Source: Roseovarius sp. (GTDB lineage Bacteria; Pseudomonadota; Alphaproteobacteria; Rhodobacterales; Rhodobacteraceae). Taken from it: 64,000 nt of DNA. The stretch covers positions 491,925 to 555,924 of the forward strand of contig PBIL01000005.1 of assembly GCA_002720475.1 (NCBI GenBank), written 5' to 3'. This document shows, one piece after another, positions 1 through 9,099 of the stretch; position 1 is the first letter of the stretch; each line of letters opens with the position of its first letter. The notes beneath the pieces were generated by a model. The model did not search any database. It saw only the letters and a list, made by a program, of their open reading frames with translations, and was not told where the DNA came from. The position numbers and the translations under genes are program-made.

Positions 1-575
1 TTGATGCCGATCATGCGCGATTTGAGCGCGCCGGCCCGCTCCAGCTCTTCGCGGTTGTGGACCTCGACGAGCGCGTCCATGCCCCAGTCGGTCGCCGCCG
101 CCTCGAGCTCGGCGGCCTGTGCGTCCGAGACGCTCGCCATGATGATCAGGATGCAATCGGCCCCCCAGGCGCGCGCCTCCGCGACCTGGTAGGGGTCATA
201 GAGGAAATCCTTGCGCAGGACGGGCAGATGACAGGCCGCGCGCGCCGCCTTGAGATGGTCCGGCGCGCCCTGAAAGCTGGGCCCGTCGGTCAGCACCGAG
301 AGACAGGCCGCCCCGCCCTCCTCATAGGCGCGGGCCAGCGCGGCCGGGTCGAAATCTTCGCGGATCAGGCCCTTTGACGGGCTTGCCTTCTTGATCTCGG
401 CAATCAGGCCGTAGCCGGTCTTCGACGCCTGGAGCAGCGCCTCGGAAAAGTGGCGCACGGCCGGGGCCTCCTGCGCCAGCGCCTCGATCTCCTCCAGAGG
501 GTGCGCGGCCTTGGCGGCGGCGATTTCCTCAAGCTTGTAGGCCTTGATCCTTTCCAGGATGGTCGGGGTGCTCAT
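1..575 (-). CDS. trpC: Indole-3-glycerol phosphate synthase (3' part outside window)
   Basis: Closes the indole ring in tryptophan synthesis, converting carboxyphenylaminodeoxyribulose phosphate to indole-3-glycerol phosphate in the cytoplasm. About 191 N-terminal codons are visible; the C-terminal third lies beyond the left edge. The beta-alpha barrel signatures are clear: a [14 protein letters not shown] phosphate and catalytic-Lys strand near residue 55, VLRKDF near residue 120, and an ALVEVHN strand near residue 170. The start ATG overlaps the trpD stop as ATGA, so trpG, trpD and trpC are translationally coupled. Reading frame and family are certain; the gene is partial only because the window ends. 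Confidence 0.95.
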   Translation of the reverse strand, partial: MSTPTILERIKAYKLEEIAAAKAAHPLEEIEALAQEAPAVRHFSEALLQASKTGYGLIAEIKKASPSKGLIREDFDPAALARAYEEGGAACLSVLTDGPSFQGAPDHLKAARAACHLPVLRKDFLYDPYQVAEARAWGADCILIIMASVSDAQAAELEAAATDWGMDALVEVHNREELERAGALKSRMIGI

Positions 576-1594
576 GCAGCTTCCTCCGATGTCAGTTTCG
601 CAAGGGCGGCCAGCCGCCCGCGCGCGGCCCCGCTGTCGATACTCTCGGCGGCCATGGCCACGCCGTCGCGCAGATCCTCCACGCGCCCCGCCACCGTCAG
701 CGCCGCGGCGGCATTCAGAAGCACCGCGTCACGGTAGGCCCCCTTCGCCCCGTCGAGAAGCGCCGAGAGCGCGGCGGCATTCTTCTCGGGCGTGCCGCCG
801 AGAATGGCCTCGAACGGATGCACGGGCAGGCCGAAATCCTCGGGGTGCAGTTCGGCCTCGCGGATCGTGCCATCCTCTTCCAGCGCGGCCAGCCATGTCA
901 GGCCGGTGATCGTCATCTCGTCGGTGCCGTCGCTGCCATGGACAAGCCAGGCGCGCTCCGACCCCAGTTGCCCCAGCGTCTCGGCCATCGGGCGGATGAG
1001 ATCGCGCGAGAAGGCTCCGGTCAACTGCCGCTTGACGCCTGCCGGGTTGGTCAGCGGCCCGAGGATGTTGAAGATGGTGCGCGTGCCCAGCTCGGCGCGC
1101 ACCGGGCCGACATGGGCCATGGCCGGGTGGTGCATGGGCGCCATCATGAAGGCGATGCCCACCTCTGCCAGCACCCGTTCCACCGCCTCGGCCCCCAGCA
1201 TCACCTTGACGCCAAGCGCCGAGAGCGCATCCGCCGCGCCGGATTTCGAGCTGAGGTTGCGGTTGCCATGCTTGGCCACCGGCACGCCCGCGCCCGCCAC
1301 CACCAGTGCCGTCGCGGTCGAGATGTTGAGCGTGCCCTTGCCGTCGCCCCCCGTGCCCACGATGTCCATCGCGCCCTCGGGTGCGCGCACCTTGTGGCAT
1401 TTGGCGCGCATCACGGCGGCGGCGGCGGCGTATTCGTCCACCGTCTCGCCCCGGGTGCGCAGCGCCATGAGAAACCCGCCCGTCTGCGCCGGCGTCGCCT
1501 CTCCGGCGAAGAGGATGCCGAAGGCCGCCTCGGCCTCGGCCCGGCTCAGCGCGCGGTCGGCAGCGGCACCGATGAGGGCACGGATATCGCTCAT
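572..1594 (-). CDS. trpD: Anthranilate phosphoribosyltransferase
   Basis: Transfers phosphoribose from PRPP to anthranilate, the second step of tryptophan synthesis. The protein is 340 residues, normal for the family. The PRPP-binding GTGGDG loop is at residues 80-85, with a KHGNR motif about 25 residues later. I chose the ATG that overlaps the trpG stop (ATGA); longer in-frame starts would run back through trpG. It overlaps trpC downstream in the same way, so three genes form one coupled unit. Nothing unusual in the sequence. Confidence 0.97.
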   Translation of the reverse strand: MSDIRALIGAAADRALSRAEAEAAFGILFAGEATPAQTGGFLMALRTRGETVDEYAAAAAVMRAKCHKVRAPEGAMDIVGTGGDGKGTLNISTATALVVAGAGVPVAKHGNRNLSSKSGAADALSALGVKVMLGAEAVERVLAEVGIAFMMAPMHHPAMAHVGPVRAELGTRTIFNILGPLTNPAGVKRQLTGAFSRDLIRPMAETLGQLGSERAWLVHGSDGTDEMTITGLTWLAALEEDGTIREAELHPEDFGLPVHPFEAILGGTPEKNAAALSALLDGAKGAYRDAVLLNAAAALTVAGRVEDLRDGVAMAAESIDSGAARGRLAALAKLTSEEAA

Positions 1595-2172
1595 GCGGCT
1601 ATCTTCATGCGCGAGAGGAAATTTCGCAAGAGCGCGTGGCCGTGCTGCGAGGCGATGGATTCGGGGTGGAACTGCACGCCGTGGATCTCGTGCGCGCGGT
1701 GGCGCAGGCCCATGATCGTGCCATCGGCGAGTTCGGCGGTGATCTCCAGACAGTCGGGCAGGCTCTCGCGCTCCACGACAAGGGAATGATAGCGCGTTGC
1801 CTCGAAGGGGGATGGCAGGCCCTCGAACACGCTCCGGCCGCCGTGGTGGATCACGCCCATCTTGCCGTGCACGATCTCGGAATGGCGCACCACCCGCCCG
1901 CCGAAAGCCTGCCCGATGGCCTGATGGCCGAGGCACACCCCCAGAAGCGGGATACCCGCCTCGGCCGCGGCGAGCGTCAGCGGCAGGCAGATGCCCGCCT
2001 GGTCCGGGTCGCAGGGTCCGGGCGAGAGCAGGATGCCCGCCGGGCGCAGCGCCATCGCCGCCTGCACGTCCATCGCGTCGTTGCGGATGACGCGGGTCTC
2101 GGCGCCGAGCTCGCCCACGTAATGCACGAGATTGTAGGTGAAACTGTCGTAATTGTCGATCAGGAGCAGCAT
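1591..2172 (-). CDS. trpG: Anthranilate synthase glutamine amidotransferase component
   Basis: Supplies ammonia from glutamine to TrpE for anthranilate synthesis. The protein is 193 residues. The class I amidotransferase triad is visible: Cys80 in GVCLGHQ, His169 and Glu171 in QFHPES. The ATG at 2172 begins [11 protein letters not shown], the usual N-terminus; a longer in-frame start at 2253 adds a low-complexity segment and was not used. It is the first gene of trpGDC. Its partner trpE is about 5.4 kb away in a different unit. No leader peptide or attenuator was recognised upstream. Confidence 0.96.
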   Translation of the reverse strand: MLLLIDNYDSFTYNLVHYVGELGAETRVIRNDAMDVQAAMALRPAGILLSPGPCDPDQAGICLPLTLAAAEAGIPLLGVCLGHQAIGQAFGGRVVRHSEIVHGKMGVIHHGGRSVFEGLPSPFEATRYHSLVVERESLPDCLEITAELADGTIMGLRHRAHEIHGVQFHPESIASQHGHALLRNFLSRMKIAA

Positions 2173-2306
2173 CTGTGCCCGTCCTCTGGTCAGGGGCTGT
2201 TGGCCTCGGGGCCGGTCGGAGTATACTTGTTCAGGCTTGCGCGGCACCGTCAAGGGGCGCTAGGCCGGAATGACGGCAAACGGGCAGAGACCACGGGGGC
2301 GGGGCA

Positions 2307-3884
2307 GTGATACGCGGAATGTTGGCGGGAATGGTGGCGGGGCTGGCCGCATCGGGGCTGGTCCTGGGAACCTTGTCGGTCGTGAGCGATTTCGCCGACA
2401 TGGCGGCGCTGCGCCGGGCCGCGCCAGAGGCGGGCGCGGTCGAGGTGCCGCCCGGCTCGGCCTTCGAGGCGGTGCGCGAGGATCGCGAGACCGCCCTGCC
2501 GGGCCTGGCCCAAAGCCCGGATCTGGGCGGCGCGCCGCGCGTTGCCGTGCCGGAGCGGGACGATCTGAGCCCGCTTGTCGGGGCCGATACGACACCGGCG
2601 GGTGCGCCCGATACAGGGGCGGCCGGGACGCTCGGGGTGCCGCCGGCCGGGACCGAGGCGGCAGGCGGCGTGGCCGTGGAAGGCGAGCGTCCGGTTCTGC
2701 CCGCGCCGCAGGCCCCGCTGCCCGCCCAGCCCGCGGGCGAGGCGCGGCTCGCCCTCTCGCCCGAGCCCGCGCAGCCTCCCGTTCCCGAACCCGGAGAGCC
2801 GGGCGCGGCACCCGACCCCGCCGCGGAACCGGAAGCAGCCGAGCCCGCGCAGCCTCAAAGGCCCGCCGCCACGGTGCCCGAGGTTCAGACCGCCGTGACC
2901 GCGCCTGTCGCCCCGGCCGAGGACAGCTCTGGCGCAGACCCTGCCGCCGCCGCGCCGGGTGCCTCCGCCGGGGATCTCCCGAAAGCGCCGGGCAGCGTGA
3001 TCGAGCCGGTCGCCCCGGACGAGGGCGCGCCCGGGACCGGGGCAGAGGCGGAGGGCCCCGTCCGTCGTCTGGTCCCGTCGGGCACCATCGGGAACCGCGC
3101 CGAGAGCGTCACCGTGAACCGTCTGCCGCGCATCGGCGACGAACCGGAGGGGCCCGCCGAGGCCACCGGCGCGGCGGCGGAAGACGAGACCGAAGAGGTG
3201 GCCGAACCCGAGGGCGCGCTGCTGCGCAATGCGGTGGCCTTCGACCCCCCCGGCGACAAGCCGCTCGTGGCCATCGTGCTTCTGGATGACGGGCAGGGCA
3301 CGCTCGGGCTCGACGCGCTGCGCGCCTTTCCCTATCCGCTCAGCTTTGCCATTCCCGCCGCGCGCCCCGGTGCCGCCGAGTCCGCCGCGCGCTACCGCGA
3401 GGCCGGGTTCGAGGTGCTGATCGCCGCCGACCTGCCCGAGACGGCCACCGCCGCCGATGCCGAGACCGCGATGCAGACCTGGCTTGCCGCCATCCCGCAG
3501 GCGGTGGCGGTGATCGAGGGCACGGGCAGCGGCCTGCAATCGAGCCGCGAGGCCAGCGCCCAGCTTGCGCCGATCCTGATGGAAAGCGGCCATGGCCTCG
3601 TGATGCTGCCCAACGGGCTCGACACCGCGCAGAAGCTCATCGCGCGAGAGGGCGTGCCCGCGATGACGCTGTTTCGGGAAATCGACGGGCAGGGGCAGGA
3701 TGCCGCGGCGGTGCGGCGCTTTCTCGACCAGGGGGCGATGCGCGCGGTTCAGCAGCAGGAAAGCGTGATCCTGCTTGGCCGTGTGCGCCCCGACACGATC
3801 AGCGCGCTCCTGCTCTGGGGCCTTCAGGACCGCGCCGCGAGCGTGGCTCTGGCACCGGTCTCGGCGGTGCTTCTTGCCCAGTAG
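2307..3884 (+). CDS. Divergent polysaccharide deacetylase family protein (YibQ-like)
   Basis: A 525-residue protein. A short hydrophobic N-terminus (about residues 5-22) suggests membrane anchoring or export. A long Pro/Ala/Glu-rich low-complexity linker follows to about residue 305. The C-terminal 215 residues match the divergent polysaccharide deacetylase fold (Polysacc_deac_2, DUF610), with VAIVLLDDGQG as the first catalytic-type strand. The start is GTG at 2307, with an alternative ATG at 2319. Members are predicted to act on envelope polysaccharide; the substrate is unknown. It is divergent from trpG and convergent with the haemoglobin gene. The linker is far longer than in compact YibQ proteins, so the catalytic domain may be held away from the membrane. 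Confidence 0.8.
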   Translation: MIRGMLAGMVAGLAASGLVLGTLSVVSDFADMAALRRAAPEAGAVEVPPGSAFEAVREDRETALPGLAQSPDLGGAPRVAVPERDDLSPLVGADTTPAGAPDTGAAGTLGVPPAGTEAAGGVAVEGERPVLPAPQAPLPAQPAGEARLALSPEPAQPPVPEPGEPGAAPDPAAEPEAAEPAQPQRPAATVPEVQTAVTAPVAPAEDSSGADPAAAAPGASAGDLPKAPGSVIEPVAPDEGAPGTGAEAEGPVRRLVPSGTIGNRAESVTVNRLPRIGDEPEGPAEATGAAAEDETEEVAEPEGALLRNAVAFDPPGDKPLVAIVLLDDGQGTLGLDALRAFPYPLSFAIPAARPGAAESAARYREAGFEVLIAADLPETATAADAETAMQTWLAAIPQAVAVIEGTGSGLQSSREASAQLAPILMESGHGLVMLPNGLDTAQKLIAREGVPAMTLFREIDGQGQDAAAVRRFLDQGAMRAVQQQESVILLGRVRPDTISALLLWGLQDRAASVALAPVSAVLLAQ

Positions 3885-3894
3885 GTGCCGCGGC

Positions 3895-4305
3895 TCAGCG
3901 CAGCTTGGGCACGCCGCCGGGATGGGTGCTGCGATCGACCACGGCCGCGCGAAGGCTGCGCCCGATGCGATGCGCCAGCGCCGACCAGGCGGCGGCCTGC
4001 CCGGGGGACAGCTCGCGCGCGAGCACCTGGTCGAACAGCGCAAGCCAGGTCGAGAACATGCCCGGCTGCACATTGCGCGCGTTGACATGGGCGGCCACGG
4101 GGCTGCCGTCATAACAGCGTTCGTGCAGGATCGTGTTGGCCCAGAAATCGGTGACGCGGGCCTCGTGGGCGGGCCAGTCGGTGACATGGACGGCAAAGAC
4201 CGGCCCGAGACCGGGATGGGCGCGCACGGCGGCGTAGAAGGCGGCAACCACGCGCGCGATCTCGGGGCGGGTGATGGCAAAGCGGGGCGGCAGGGCGGTG
4301 TTCAT
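3895..4305 (-). CDS. Group III truncated haemoglobin
   Basis: A 136-residue haem protein of the 2-on-2 globin group III (Ctb type), likely binding O2 or handling NO in the cytoplasm. Key positions align with Campylobacter Ctb from memory: TyrB10 is Tyr24, HisE7 is His47 in WPAHEARVTDFW, proximal HisF8 is His73 in PVAAH, and TrpG8 is Trp87 in TWLALF. The ATG at 4305 is preferred; another in-frame ATG at 4326 would add seven residues. It is a single gene, convergent with the deacetylase and divergent from ileS across a gap holding two hairpins. Confidence 0.88.
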   Translation of the reverse strand: MNTALPPRFAITRPEIARVVAAFYAAVRAHPGLGPVFAVHVTDWPAHEARVTDFWANTILHERCYDGSPVAAHVNARNVQPGMFSTWLALFDQVLARELSPGQAAAWSALAHRIGRSLRAAVVDRSTHPGGVPKLR

Positions 4306-4584
4306 GACCTCTAGATGCGCCGCCACGCCGCGCGCGGCAAGGGGATCGGTTGCGCGAAATCCTGAAGGGATTTCGGATCGCTTTCTTTTCAGGAAAGCGA
4401 TGGCCGCGCCTCTGGACGCTCGGCAAGGGCGCGCCTATAAGGCGGGCCATGGTGCTTGATGCCGCGATCGTCATTCGAATTACATGCCCGGCGCTCTGAC
4501 CAGATCGAGCCGCCGGGACAAGGCGTTTGAGCCATCGTGCCGCCCCTCCTCCTGACCTTTCAAGACCTGACAAAGGACGCCCCC
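4306..4584. other. Intergenic region with two tandem perfect hairpins before ileS
   Basis: A 279-base gap between the divergent haemoglobin gene and ileS. It holds two adjacent perfect inverted repeats: arms CGAAATCC/GGATTTCG with a 5-base loop (4355-4375) and arms ATCGCTTTC/GAAAGCGAT with a 7-base loop (4377-4401). Neither carries a T-box sequence, and no small ORF with a good start was seen. They could be a terminator-like block, a repeat pair, or part of a leader. The ileS ribosome site AAAGGACG lies just before 4585. Confidence 0.6.
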
Positions 4585-7563
4585 ATGTGCGCCGACCTGC
4601 CCGATTACAAGGACACGCTCAACCTGCCCGAAACCGATTTCCCGATGCGCGCGGGCCTGCCCGCGCGCGAGCCCGAGTGGCTGGACCGCTGGGCACGGAT
4701 CGGGGTTTACGAGCGGCTGCGCGAGAGGGCGGAGGGGCGCACGCCCTTCACGCTGCATGACGGGCCGCCCTATGCCAACGGGCATCTGCATATCGGTCAC
4801 GCGCTCAACAAGATCCTCAAGGACATGGTGGTGCGGTCCCGGCAGATGATGGGGTATGACGCGCGCTACATCCCCGGCTGGGACTGTCACGGGTTGCCCA
4901 TCGAATGGAAGATCGAGGAGCAATACCGCGCCAAAGGCCGCAACAAGGACGAGGTGGATATCGTCGATTTCCGGCAGGAATGCCGCCGCTTCGCCGAGGG
5001 CTGGATCGACATCCAGCGCGAGGAGTTCAAGCGTCTGGGCATCACCGGCGCGTGGGACAGGCCCTATCTCACGATGGATTTTCGCGCCGAGCGGATCATC
5101 GCCGAGGAGTTCCAGAAGTTTCTCATGTCCGGCGTGCTCTATCAGGGATCGAAGCCCGTGATGTGGTCGCCGGTGGAACAGACCGCGCTCGCCGAGGCGG
5201 AGGTGGAATATCACGACAAGGAAAGCTTCACGGTCTGGGTGAAGTTTAAAGTTTCCGGGATTTCGTCTCCGCAGTCAGGAAGCCAGGGTGATGAGCCTAT
5301 TGGTTCGATGCCCGTTGATTTGATGGATGCGTCAGTAGTCATCTGGACCACCACCCCGTGGACCATCCCATCCAACAAGGCCGTCGTCTATGGCGAGGAG
5401 ATTTCCTATGGCCTTTACGAGGTGACGGAGACCCCCGGGGAATGCTGGGCGAGGGTGGGGGAACGCTACATCCTTGCCGACAAGCGGGCGCAGGACGTGA
5501 TGACCCGTGCGCGGCTGTCGGACGGCATGTATCGCAGGCTCCGCGACGTGAGCGCCGAGGAGTTGGCGGGGCTGTCGCTTCGGCACCCGCTCGCCGGGGC
5601 CGAGGGCGCCAACGGCGAGTGGGACGAGCCGCGCGATTTCCGCGCCGCCGATTTCGTGACCGATGAGGAGGGCACCGGCTTCGTGCATTGCGCGCCCTCC
5701 CACGGGATGGAGGAATACGAGCTTTACCGCGATCTTGGAGAGCATCCCGACGGCGGGACATGGCTTGACCGGGTCATTACCTACAACGTGCTCGATGACG
5801 GCTCCTTCCGCCCCGATCTGCCGTTCTTCGGCGGCACCTACATCCTTGACCGCAAGGGCAGGGAGGGCAATGCCAACAAGGCCGTGATCGACAAGCTGGC
5901 CGAGGTGGGCGGGCTGCTCGCGCGCGGCAAGATCAGGCATTCCTACCCGCACAGCTGGCGCTCCAAGGCCCCCGTCATCTATCGCAACACGCCGCAATGG
6001 TTCGCGGCCATCGACCGGCCGGTGGGCGACGGGCAGGACACCTATGGCACCACGATCCGCGAGCGCGCGCTGCGCTCGATCGACGAGCTGGTGACATGGA
6101 CGCCGAAGACCGGGCGCAACCGGCTCTATTCGATGATCGAGGCGCGGCCCGACTGGGTGCTGAGCCGTCAGCGCGCCTGGGGCGTGCCTCTGACATGCTT
6201 CGTGAAGAAAGGCGCGCAACCGACGGATCCCGAATACCTTTTGCGAAATGCAGACGTGAACGCCCGCATCCTGGAGGCGTTCGAGGCGGAAGGCGCGGAT
6301 GCGTGGTACAAGGAGGGGGCCAAGGAGCGGTTCCTCTCCGGCATCGTCGATCCCGAGGCGTGGGAGAAGGTCGACGACATTCTCGACGTCTGGTTCGATT
6401 CCGGCTCCACCCATGCCTTCGTGCTGCGCGACCGGGCGGATGGGTCGGAGGACGGGATTGCCGATCTCTATCTCGAAGGCACCGATCAGCATCGCGGCTG
6501 GTTCCATTCCTCGATGCTGCAAGCCTGCGGCACGATCGGGCGGGCGCCCTATCGCGGCGTGCTCACCCACGGCTTCACGCTGGACGAGAAGGGCAACAAG
6601 ATGTCCAAATCGCTTGGCAATACCGTGGCACCCGAGGAGGTGGTCCGGCAATACGGGGCCGATATCCTGCGGCTCTGGGTGGCGCAGTCGGACTATACCG
6701 CCGACCTGCGGATCGGGCCGGAAATCCTCAAGGGCGTGGCCGACAGCTATCGCCGGCTGCGCAACACGATGCGCTTCCTGCTGGGGGCGCTGAGCCATTT
6801 CAGCGAGGCGGAGCGGGTGGACCCCGCCGAGATGCCGGAGCTGGAACGCTGGGTGCTGCACCGGCTGGCCGAGCTGGATCACAAGGTGAGGAAAGGCTTT
6901 GAAGCCTATGATTTCCAGGGGGTTTTCCAGCAGCTTTTCAATTTCTGCACCTCCGATCTCTCGGCTTTCTACTTCGATATCCGCAAGGATGTGCTCTATT
7001 GCGACGGCGACACGGCGCGGCGGCGCGCGGCGCGCACGGTGCTGAACCTGCTGTTTCACCGGCTGACCACCTGGCTTGCGCCGGTGCTTGTCTTCACGAT
7101 GGAGGATGTGTGGCTCTCACGCTATCCGGGCGAGGATGACAGCGTGCATCTGCACGACATGCCCGACACGCCCGCCGACTGGCTGGACGAGCCGCTGGCG
7201 GCGAAATGGGCGCAGGTGCGCGCGGCGCGGCGCGTGGTGACGGCGGCGCTCGAGGTGCAGCGGGCCGACAAGGTGATCGGGGCGAGCCTGGAGGCCGCAC
7301 CGGTGGTGCATGTGCGCGACCCGGAGATGCTGAAGGCCCTGAAATCGGTGGATTTCGCCGATATCTGCATCACCTCGGACCTGGTGCTGACCGCCGATCC
7401 GCGCCCGGCGGAGGCGTTCCGCCTGCCGGAGGTGGAGACAGTGGGCGTGGTCTTCGAGCGCGCGGAGGGAGAGAAATGCCTGCGTTGCTGGAAGATCCTG
7501 CCCGACGTGGGCACGCACCGCCATCCCGGCACCTGCCGGCGGTGTTCGGAGGCGCTCGGCTAA
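4585..7563 (+). CDS. ileS: Isoleucyl-tRNA synthetase
   Basis: Charges tRNA-Ile in the cytoplasm. The protein is 992 residues. HIGH is at residues 69-72 and KMSKS at 672-676. The editing-domain WTTTPWT is near residue 255. The C-terminal zinc finger has four Cys (KCLRCW from about 964, TCRRC near the end). The ATG at 4585 follows AAAGGACG; an in-frame ATG 48 bases upstream lacks such a site. One oddity: residues about 222-251 (5248-5338), just before WTTTPWT in the editing domain, look like an insertion. The codons there (ATT, TCA, GGA, CCT, GTA, TTG) are unlike the rest of the gene. Confidence 0.97.
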   Translation: MCADLPDYKDTLNLPETDFPMRAGLPAREPEWLDRWARIGVYERLRERAEGRTPFTLHDGPPYANGHLHIGHALNKILKDMVVRSRQMMGYDARYIPGWDCHGLPIEWKIEEQYRAKGRNKDEVDIVDFRQECRRFAEGWIDIQREEFKRLGITGAWDRPYLTMDFRAERIIAEEFQKFLMSGVLYQGSKPVMWSPVEQTALAEAEVEYHDKESFTVWVKFKVSGISSPQSGSQGDEPIGSMPVDLMDASVVIWTTTPWTIPSNKAVVYGEEISYGLYEVTETPGECWARVGERYILADKRAQDVMTRARLSDGMYRRLRDVSAEELAGLSLRHPLAGAEGANGEWDEPRDFRAADFVTDEEGTGFVHCAPSHGMEEYELYRDLGEHPDGGTWLDRVITYNVLDDGSFRPDLPFFGGTYILDRKGREGNANKAVIDKLAEVGGLLARGKIRHSYPHSWRSKAPVIYRNTPQWFAAIDRPVGDGQDTYGTTIRERALRSIDELVTWTPKTGRNRLYSMIEARPDWVLSRQRAWGVPLTCFVKKGAQPTDPEYLLRNADVNARILEAFEAEGADAWYKEGAKERFLSGIVDPEAWEKVDDILDVWFDSGSTHAFVLRDRADGSEDGIADLYLEGTDQHRGWFHSSMLQACGTIGRAPYRGVLTHGFTLDEKGNKMSKSLGNTVAPEEVVRQYGADILRLWVAQSDYTADLRIGPEILKGVADSYRRLRNTMRFLLGALSHFSEAERVDPAEMPELERWVLHRLAELDHKVRKGFEAYDFQGVFQQLFNFCTSDLSAFYFDIRKDVLYCDGDTARRRAARTVLNLLFHRLTTWLAPVLVFTMEDVWLSRYPGEDDSVHLHDMPDTPADWLDEPLAAKWAQVRAARRVVTAALEVQRADKVIGASLEAAPVVHVRDPEMLKALKSVDFADICITSDLVLTADPRPAEAFRLPEVETVGVVFERAEGEKCLRCWKILPDVGTHRHPGTCRRCSEALG

Positions 7564-7575
7564 GGGACGGGCGGA

Positions 7576-9087
7576 TCAGCCGTTGCCGGTGCCGTCGAAG
7601 CGCGCGGCATCGGCGGCGGCGCGGCGGATGGCGTTCGACTTGTGGACGGTCTCCATGTATTCGGCCTCGGGGTCGCTGTCATGGACCACGCCGCCGCCCG
7701 CCTGGATGAAGAGCGTGCCGTCCTTGACCACCGCCGTGCGCAGGGCGATGCACACGTCCATGTCGCCGCCCGCGCTGAAATAGCCCACGCCGCCGCCATA
7801 GACGCCGCGCTTTTCGGGCTCCAGCTCGTCAATGATCTGCATGGCGCGCACCTTGGGCGCGCCCGAGACGGTGCCCGCGGGCAGACCGGCGAGAAGCGCC
7901 GAAAGCGCGTCATGCTCCGGGGCAAGCTCGCCCACCACGTTGGAGACGATATGCATGACGTGGCTGTAGCGCTCGATCACGAATTTCTCGGTCGGGCGCA
8001 CGGTGCCGGTGCGCGCCACGCGGCCCACATCGTTGCGCCCCAGATCGAGCAGCATCAGATGCTCGGCCAGTTCCTTCCGGTCGGCCAGAAGATCGGCCTC
8101 GAGCGCGCGGTCCTCCTCGGGGGTGGCGCCGCGCGGGCGGGTGCCCGCGATGGGGCGGATCGTGACCTCGCGCCCGAAGACGCGCACCAGGATCTCGGGG
8201 CTGGCACCGATCACCTGAAAGCCGCCGAAGTTGAAGTAGAACATGAAGGGCGACGGGTTCGTGCGCCGTAACGACCGATAAAGTGAAAACGGCGGGCGGT
8301 GGAAGGGCTGCCGCCAGCGCTGCGAGGGCACCACCTGAAAGATGTCGCCCGCGCGGATATAGTCCCTGGCCCTTTCCACCGCGGCCTTGTAGCCCTCGCG
8401 GGTGAAGTTCGACACGGGTACCGCCTCTTCCTGCGCCGTGCCGAGGCTGCGGCTGGCCTGCGGCAGCGCGCGGTCGAGATCGCGCACCGCGTCCATCACC
8501 CGCTCGGCGGCCTGCGCATAGGCCGCGCGCGCCGACTGGCCCGCACCTGCCCAGGCCGGCGCCACGACGATCACCTCGCCCTTGACCCCGTCGAGCACGG
8601 CCACCACCGAGGGGCGCATCAGCACCGCGTCGGGCAGGCCGAGCGTATCGGGCGGCACGTCGGGCAGATGTTCCACAAGCCGGATCATGTCATAGCCGAG
8701 ATAGCCGAACAGCCCGGCGCTCGCGGCGGGCAGATCCTCGGGCAGCGCGATGCGGCTCTCGGCGATCAGCGCGCGCAGGTTGGCAAGCGGATCGCCCTCC
8801 TGCGGCTCGAACGCCTCGGCATCGAAGCGGGCGGCGCGGTTGATGCGGCTGGTCCGGCCCTGGCAGTGCCAGATCACGTCGGGCTTCATGCCGATGATCG
8901 AATAGCGCCCGCGCACCTCGCCGCCGGTGACGGATTCGAGCAGGAAGGCATCGCGCGCCGCCCCCGTCAGCTTGAGCATGAGCGACACGGGCGTGTCGAG
9001 ATCGGCGGCAAGCCGCGTATAGACCACCTGGTTCTCGCCCGCCTCGTGGGCGCGGGCGAAGCTCTTGTAATCGGGCGTCAGGTCCAA
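7576..9087 (-). CDS. trpE: Anthranilate synthase component I
   Basis: Uses chorismate and TrpG-derived ammonia to form anthranilate. The protein is 503 residues. The N-terminal feedback domain (LLESVTGGEVRGRYSIIG near residue 50) and the C-terminal chorismate-binding domain (GTRPRG, LLDLGRNDVGRV, GTVSGAPK) are intact. The start is TTG at 9087, preceded by GAGGA nine bases upstream; no ATG or GTG fits the conserved N-terminus. The gene begins 12 bases after the ppiD stop, so the two are probably cotranscribed. It is separated from trpGDC, and it is convergent with ileS. Confidence 0.95.
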   Translation of the reverse strand: MDLTPDYKSFARAHEAGENQVVYTRLAADLDTPVSLMLKLTGAARDAFLLESVTGGEVRGRYSIIGMKPDVIWHCQGRTSRINRAARFDAEAFEPQEGDPLANLRALIAESRIALPEDLPAASAGLFGYLGYDMIRLVEHLPDVPPDTLGLPDAVLMRPSVVAVLDGVKGEVIVVAPAWAGAGQSARAAYAQAAERVMDAVRDLDRALPQASRSLGTAQEEAVPVSNFTREGYKAAVERARDYIRAGDIFQVVPSQRWRQPFHRPPFSLYRSLRRTNPSPFMFYFNFGGFQVIGASPEILVRVFGREVTIRPIAGTRPRGATPEEDRALEADLLADRKELAEHLMLLDLGRNDVGRVARTGTVRPTEKFVIERYSHVMHIVSNVVGELAPEHDALSALLAGLPAGTVSGAPKVRAMQIIDELEPEKRGVYGGGVGYFSAGGDMDVCIALRTAVVKDGTLFIQAGGGVVHDSDPEAEYMETVHKSNAIRRAAADAARFDGTGNG

Positions 9088-9099
9088 GGCGGGCAGTCC

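Noticed and set aside
2173-2306. Trp leader peptide or attenuator before trpG
   Set aside because: No short ORF with tandem Trp codons and no paired hairpins were found in the gap.
2250-4280. A 676-codon minus-strand frame across the deacetylase gene
   Set aside because: It overlaps two supported genes and encodes an Arg/Pro/Gly-rich product with no domain.
4306-4584. T-box riboswitch for ileS
   Set aside because: The two hairpins lack the T-box bulge sequence and antiterminator layout, and T-boxes are not expected in this group.
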